Positions 22,847 through 25,787 of a stretch of DNA of 25,787 nt are shown here, in pieces. Every line of letters begins with the position of its first letter. The first letter of the stretch is position 1. The notes under the pieces are model-generated. The model saw only the letters and a program-made list of their open reading frames with translations. It ran no database searches and was not told where the DNA came from. The translations under genes and the position numbers were made by a program. Origin of the DNA: Acidisoma sp035492295. Its GTDB lineage: Bacteria > Pseudomonadota > Alphaproteobacteria > Acetobacterales > Acetobacteraceae. Location of the stretch: positions 1 to 25,787 of the forward strand of contig NZ_DATJJK010000256.1 in the NCBI RefSeq assembly GCF_035492295.1, given 5' to 3'.

Positions 22847-23713
22847 ATGGCGACCGACAGCTGGCTCAACGAAACGCTCTATCCCGGCTGGGGGCAGCGC
22901 TTCCGCGTGACCCGCGAACTGGCCCGCGTGCAAAGCGCGTTCCAGGACATCGTGGTCTTTGAAAGCGAGTCCCACGGCCGCGTCCTCGTGCTCGACGGCG
23001 CCATCCAGATCACCGAAGGCGACGAGTTCGTCTACCAGGAGATGCTGACGCATGTGCCGCTGCTGGCGCATGGCAATGCGAAACGCGTGCTCATCATCGG
23101 CGCCGGCGATGGCGGCGTGCTGCGCCGGGTGCTGGAGCACAGCACGGTCGAAAAGGCCGTGATGTGCGAGATCGACGGCGAGGTTGTGCGCCTGTCGAAG
23201 GAATTCCTGCCCGGCATCGCCGGTGACGCCTGGAGCAATCCGCGTGGCGAAGTCATCATCGGCGACGGCATCGATTATGTCCGCCGCGCGCCCGATGCGA
23301 GTTTCGATGTCATCATCGTCGATTCGACCGATCCCATCGGCGTCGGCGAAGTTCTGTTCACGGACGAGTTCTATCAGAACAGCGCGCGCATCCTCACCGA
23401 TGGCGGGCTCATCGTGAACCAGTGCGGCGTGCCCTTCATGCAGGCGGACGAGTTGCGTGAAACGAGCCTGCGCCGCCGCCAGTTCTTCCCTCATGTCGGC
23501 GCCTATGTCGCCGCGGTGCCGACCTATGTCGGCGGCTTCATGACGCTGGGCTGGGCCGCGAAGCAGCCGAGCATCGCGAGCGTTGACGTGGCGACGCTGC
23601 GGACGCGGGCCGAGACCGCCGGCATCCTGGGCACCACGCAGTACTGGACGCCGGAGGTGCATCACGCCGCCTTCCAGCTGCCGCCCTATATCGCCAAACA
23701 TCTGCCGGCCTGA
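22847..23713 (+). CDS. speE: Spermidine synthase (polyamine aminopropyltransferase)
   Basis: Transfers the aminopropyl group from decarboxylated SAM to putrescine. 288 residues, typical of E. coli-type SpeE. Motifs: LVLDGAIQITEGDEFVYQEM (47-66), the decarboxy-SAM glycine loop IIGAGDGGVLRR (83-94), the acidic CEID (107-110), the gatekeeper/catalytic VDSTDPIG (158-165) with Asp159 and Asp162, and PTYVGGFM (225-232; the Tyr-Pro-Thr-Tyr box reads VPTY here). The ATG at 22847 has GGAG six bases upstream; the GTG at 22796 lies within the intercistronic hairpin and is unlikely. Co-transcription with speD is expected. Confidence 0.96.
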   Translation: MATDSWLNETLYPGWGQRFRVTRELARVQSAFQDIVVFESESHGRVLVLDGAIQITEGDEFVYQEMLTHVPLLAHGNAKRVLIIGAGDGGVLRRVLEHSTVEKAVMCEIDGEVVRLSKEFLPGIAGDAWSNPRGEVIIGDGIDYVRRAPDASFDVIIVDSTDPIGVGEVLFTDEFYQNSARILTDGGLIVNQCGVPFMQADELRETSLRRRQFFPHVGAYVAAVPTYVGGFMTLGWAAKQPSIASVDVATLRTRAETAGILGTTQYWTPEVHHAAFQLPPYIAKHLPA

Positions 23714-23786
23714 CCGCCTGCTCTTTCCAGGGGACGGGATCGCCGCCATTCTGGGCGCGATCGCCAGATCCTGGAGGAGACTTGCC

Positions 23787-23804
23787 ATGGTGACCTGCCC
23801 GTGA
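23787..23804 (+). CDS. Five-codon leader ORF (MVTCP) coupled to crcB
   Basis: GGAGGAG (23773-23779) is the best ribosome-binding site in the area and lies seven bases before ATG 23787, which opens a frame of only five codons ending in TGA at 23802-23804. That stop overlaps the GTG start of crcB (23801-23803). The crcB GTG itself is 21 bases from the Shine-Dalgarno, too far for direct use. Translation of crcB may thus depend on termination-reinitiation. A sequencing indel joining the two frames is the main alternative, although the crcB N-terminus already looks complete. Confidence 0.4.
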   Translation: MVTCP

Positions 23805-24196
23805 ACCCGACCAGCTACCTTCTCGTGGCCGCGGGGGGCGCCATCGGCAGCATGGGCCGCGCCTGGGTCGGGCTTCTCGCCGCCCGGCTCTTCGGCATCG
23901 GCTTCCCCTGGGGCACGATGATCGTGAACGTCCTGGGCTCGGCCGTCATCGGCGTCTTTGCCGCGACCGCGCTGTCACCGAGCCGCACGCTGCTCTCGCC
24001 GGAACTCCGCATCTTCCTGATGGTCGGCTTCTGCGGCGGTTTTACAACGTTTTCGTCTTTCAGCCTGCAGACCTTCGAGCTTTTGCGGGATGGGCGGCCA
24101 GGCGCCGCGCTCGCCAATATCCTGGCCTCGGTCGCCCTCTGTATCGCGGCGACAGCGGCCGCCTATGTCGGCACAGCGTCCCTGGTGCCGCGCTAG
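23801..24196 (+). CDS. crcB: Fluoride ion channel CrcB/Fluc
   Basis: Small four-helix membrane protein forming a dual-topology dimeric fluoride channel that protects from cytoplasmic fluoride. 131 residues, normal. Conserved segments: GGAIGSMGRAWV (12-23; the GGxxGxxxR motif), GTMIVNVLGSAVIG (38-51; pore-lining Asn43), and GFCGGFTTFSSFSLQT (76-91) with the phenylalanine box and Na-binding region. Hydrophobic helices at about 5-25, 36-58, 71-92 and 103-127. The GTG start is inferred from family alignment. Its TAG stop lies in a TAGAGC motif resembling a half copy of the palindromic repeats in this window. No fluoride riboswitch could be recognised upstream. Confidence 0.93.
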   Translation: MNPTSYLLVAAGGAIGSMGRAWVGLLAARLFGIGFPWGTMIVNVLGSAVIGVFAATALSPSRTLLSPELRIFLMVGFCGGFTTFSSFSLQTFELLRDGRPGAALANILASVALCIAATAAAYVGTASLVPR

Positions 24197-24210
24197 AGCA
24201 GATCCTGCCC
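24194..24210 (+). repeat. Possible half copy of the palindromic repeat
   Basis: TAGAGCAGATCCTGCCC resembles the arm TAGAGCGTGATCGTGCCC of copy A (complement of about 6551-6568) except for a two-base gap and one change. As in copy A, the first TAG is the stop codon of the upstream gene (crcB). Only one arm is visible, so the match may be chance. Confidence 0.3.
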
Positions 24211-24211
24211 G

Positions 24212-25522
24212 TCACCCCTGCCGGAGCAAAGCGCCGGCAAGGTAGAGCGAGCCACAGATCAGCACCCGGGCCGGTGGTCCGCCGCCTTCCTCCGCGCGCA
24301 GTGCGGCGAGGGTCTCCGCCACACGACCCCCCGGCCGTGCAACGCCGCCCGAGGCGGTGACGACCTCAGCGACCGGCAATGCCAAATGCTGGCCCGGCTC
24401 GGCCACGGCCCAGACGCTCGCGGCAAAGGGCAGCAGGGGTTTGAGGAACTCCGCCGCGTCCTTGCCCTGCTTCATGCCGATGACGAGATGCAGCGGCCGG
24501 TCGGTCCACGTCGCGAGGTGGGCGGCCAGCGCCACGCCGGCGCCCGGATTATGCGCGCCGTCGAGCCAGAGCTCCCAGCCTGCCGGCAGGCGGGCCGCGA
24601 GCGGGCCGCCCAGGCGCTGCATGCGCCCGGCCCATTCGGCCCGGCCGATCCCCTGTTCGAAGGCGCGATCCGGGATCATCAGGCCGGAGAGGCGGAGTGC
24701 GGCGACCGCGATGCCGGCATTGTCGTATTGATGCGGTCCGGCAAGGGGAGGCCAGGGCAGGCTGAGCGGCCCATGCTGATCGTGATAGTCGAGCCCCTCC
24801 GGCCCTGGCGCCACGGTCCAATCCCGCCCGCGGGCAAGAAGCGTCGTTCCGCGTTCGGCCGCACGCTGGATGAAGACATCCAGAACCTCCGGCTTCTGCG
24901 CGCCGGTGACGACCGGAACCCCGGACTTGATGATGCCGGCCTTCTCGCCGGCAATGCCGGTCAGGCTGTCGCCCAGGAAATCCCGGTGGTCGATCGAGAT
25001 CGAGGTGATGGCCGAGGCCGCAGGCCGCTCGATGACATTGGTCGCATCGCCGCGGCCGCCCAGCCCCACTTCCAGGATGCAGAGATCGGCCGGGTCTTCG
25101 GCGAAGAGCACGAAGGCGGCGGCGGTGATGACTTCGAAGACGGTAATCGCCGCCCCCGCATTCACGCGTTCGACCGTTTCCAGCGTTTCGGCGAGGCGTT
25201 GATGGCTGACGAGCCCGTCCGAGAGGCGGATGCGCTCGTTGAAGTCGATCAGATGCGGTGAGGTATAGACCTGGGTGCGCAGTCCGGCCGCCTCGGCGAC
25301 GGCGCGGGCGAAGGCGCAGGTGCTGCCCTTGCCGTTGGTGCCGGCGACATGGAGCACCGGCGCCAGCCGCTGATGCGGATTGCCGAGTTTCCCGAGCAGG
25401 CCCAGCAGCCGGCCCATGTCGAGGTCGATCGACCGGGGATAGAGGCTGAGGAGCCGCTCGAGGATGCCGTCCACCCTGGGGTCCTGGCTCCGTTCGCGCT
25501 CCCGTATGGCGAGGCTCGCCAT
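24212..25522 (-). CDS. folC: Bifunctional folylpolyglutamate synthase/dihydrofolate synthase
   Basis: Mur-ligase-family enzyme that adds glutamate to dihydropteroate and extends folate polyglutamate tails. 436 residues, normal. N-terminal helix then the ATP P-loop VAGTNGKGST (59-68), YTSPHLIDFNERIRL (86-100), FEVITAAAF, LEVGLGGRGDATNV (the Mg/ATP region), ISIDHRDFLGD, GEKAGIIK, and late LDGAHNPGA with the C-terminal domain. The ATG at 25522 lies 13 bases downstream of the accD stop; accD-folC is a conserved pair. Its end comes 15 bases from the convergent crcB stop. Confidence 0.96.
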   Translation of the reverse strand: MASLAIRERERSQDPRVDGILERLLSLYPRSIDLDMGRLLGLLGKLGNPHQRLAPVLHVAGTNGKGSTCAFARAVAEAAGLRTQVYTSPHLIDFNERIRLSDGLVSHQRLAETLETVERVNAGAAITVFEVITAAAFVLFAEDPADLCILEVGLGGRGDATNVIERPAASAITSISIDHRDFLGDSLTGIAGEKAGIIKSGVPVVTGAQKPEVLDVFIQRAAERGTTLLARGRDWTVAPGPEGLDYHDQHGPLSLPWPPLAGPHQYDNAGIAVAALRLSGLMIPDRAFEQGIGRAEWAGRMQRLGGPLAARLPAGWELWLDGAHNPGAGVALAAHLATWTDRPLHLVIGMKQGKDAAEFLKPLLPFAASVWAVAEPGQHLALPVAEVVTASGGVARPGGRVAETLAALRAEEGGGPPARVLICGSLYLAGALLRQG

Positions 25523-25535
25523 GCGTCGGCCTCCG

Positions 25536-25787
25536 TCAGGCTGCCAGATCGTCCGCCGGCGGCGCTTCGGTCGCGGCGGGGGGGTGGAGCAGGCTCACGA
25601 TCCGGGCGAGCGTCTCGCGCATTTCGGTGCGGCGGACGATCATGTCGATAATGCCGTGGTCGTAGAGATATTCGGAGCGCTGGAAACCGTCCGGCAGCTT
25701 CTCGCGCACCGTCTGTTCGATGACCCGGGCGCCGGCGAAGCCGATCAGCGCGCCGGGTTCGGCGATCTGGATGTCGCCCAGCATGGC
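25536..25787 (-). CDS. accD: Acetyl-CoA carboxylase carboxyltransferase subunit beta, C-terminal fragment (cut by window edge)
   Basis: Last 83 codons only. AccD with AccA transfers CO2 from carboxybiotin to acetyl-CoA, making malonyl-CoA. The segment LGDIQIAEPGALIGFAGARV followed by IEQTVREKLPDGFQRSEYL and HGIIDMIV..REMRETLARI is the characteristic C-terminal end of the crotonase-like carboxyltransferase fold. The N-terminal zinc ribbon and most of the active site lie to the right of the window. The tail after LLHPP (ATEAPPADDLAA) is short and variable. It is upstream of folC on the same strand. Confidence 0.95.
   Translation of the reverse strand, partial: AMLGDIQIAEPGALIGFAGARVIEQTVREKLPDGFQRSEYLYDHGIIDMIVRRTEMRETLARIVSLLHPPAATEAPPADDLAA

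Noticed and set aside
22847..23713. Frame extension of speE to GTG 22796
   Set aside because: It would translate through the intercistronic hairpin, has no ribosome-binding site, and the family N-terminus fits ATG 22847.
23714..23800. Fluoride riboswitch before crcB
   Set aside because: The short gap does not show the conserved pseudoknot sequence elements that I know for this riboswitch.

Overview
The window is about 25.8 kb of GC-rich bacterial chromosome, densely packed with core housekeeping genes. Gene order (ffs-dnaX-ybaB-recR beside nudC; lptF-lptG-lptD-surA-rsmA; bpt-RDD; accD-folC; gap-pgk behind a transketolase-like gene) points to an alphaproteobacterium. Rhodospirillales, possibly Acetobacteraceae, is my best guess, inferred from synteny and protein flavour only. 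I see no transposase, phage gene, tRNA, 16S/23S/5S rRNA or CRISPR array, and no gene-free stretch longer than about 260 bases.

Layout. 1-3137 (minus): a central-carbon operon reading transketolase-like -> gap -> pgk (pgk cut by the window edge). 3351-4232 (plus): an exported DUF4142 protein. 4245-11168 (minus): an outer-membrane biogenesis operon lptF-lptG-lptD-surA-rsmA, with a palindromic repeat between lptD and surA. 11314-11913 (plus): an unrecognised membrane protein. 12007-12951 (minus): nudC. 13021-16120 (plus): SRP RNA with a clear promoter, then dnaX-ybaB-recR. 16262-17382 (plus): a glycine-zipper lipoprotein and a CsbD/DUF883-like membrane-anchored stress protein, separated by a second palindromic repeat. 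17410-21186 (minus): penicillin acylase-family hydrolase, RDD membrane protein and the N-degron transferase bpt. 21275-24196 (plus): an alpha/beta hydrolase, then speD-speE (spermidine synthesis) and the fluoride channel crcB. 24212-25787 (minus): folC and the 3' end of accD.

How the genes work together. LptF/LptG are the inner-membrane part of the LPS exporter and LptD the outer-membrane translocon, whose folding needs SurA. DnaX, YbaB and RecR link replication and repair. SpeD supplies decarboxylated SAM to SpeE. Gap and Pgk catalyse consecutive glycolytic (or Calvin-cycle) steps.

The most notable observation is the gene at 1239-3137. It keeps the transketolase scaffold and the usual tkt position in front of gap-pgk, but has lost essentially every thiamine-diphosphate-binding and catalytic motif while staying open over 632 codons. 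It looks like a maintained pseudoenzyme. Other points worth a second look are a dispersed palindromic repeat family with covarying arms that supplies stop codons, a two-hairpin leader before speD and a perfect hairpin between speD and speE, a five-codon leader ORF coupled to crcB, and a CsbD/DUF883 domain combination.
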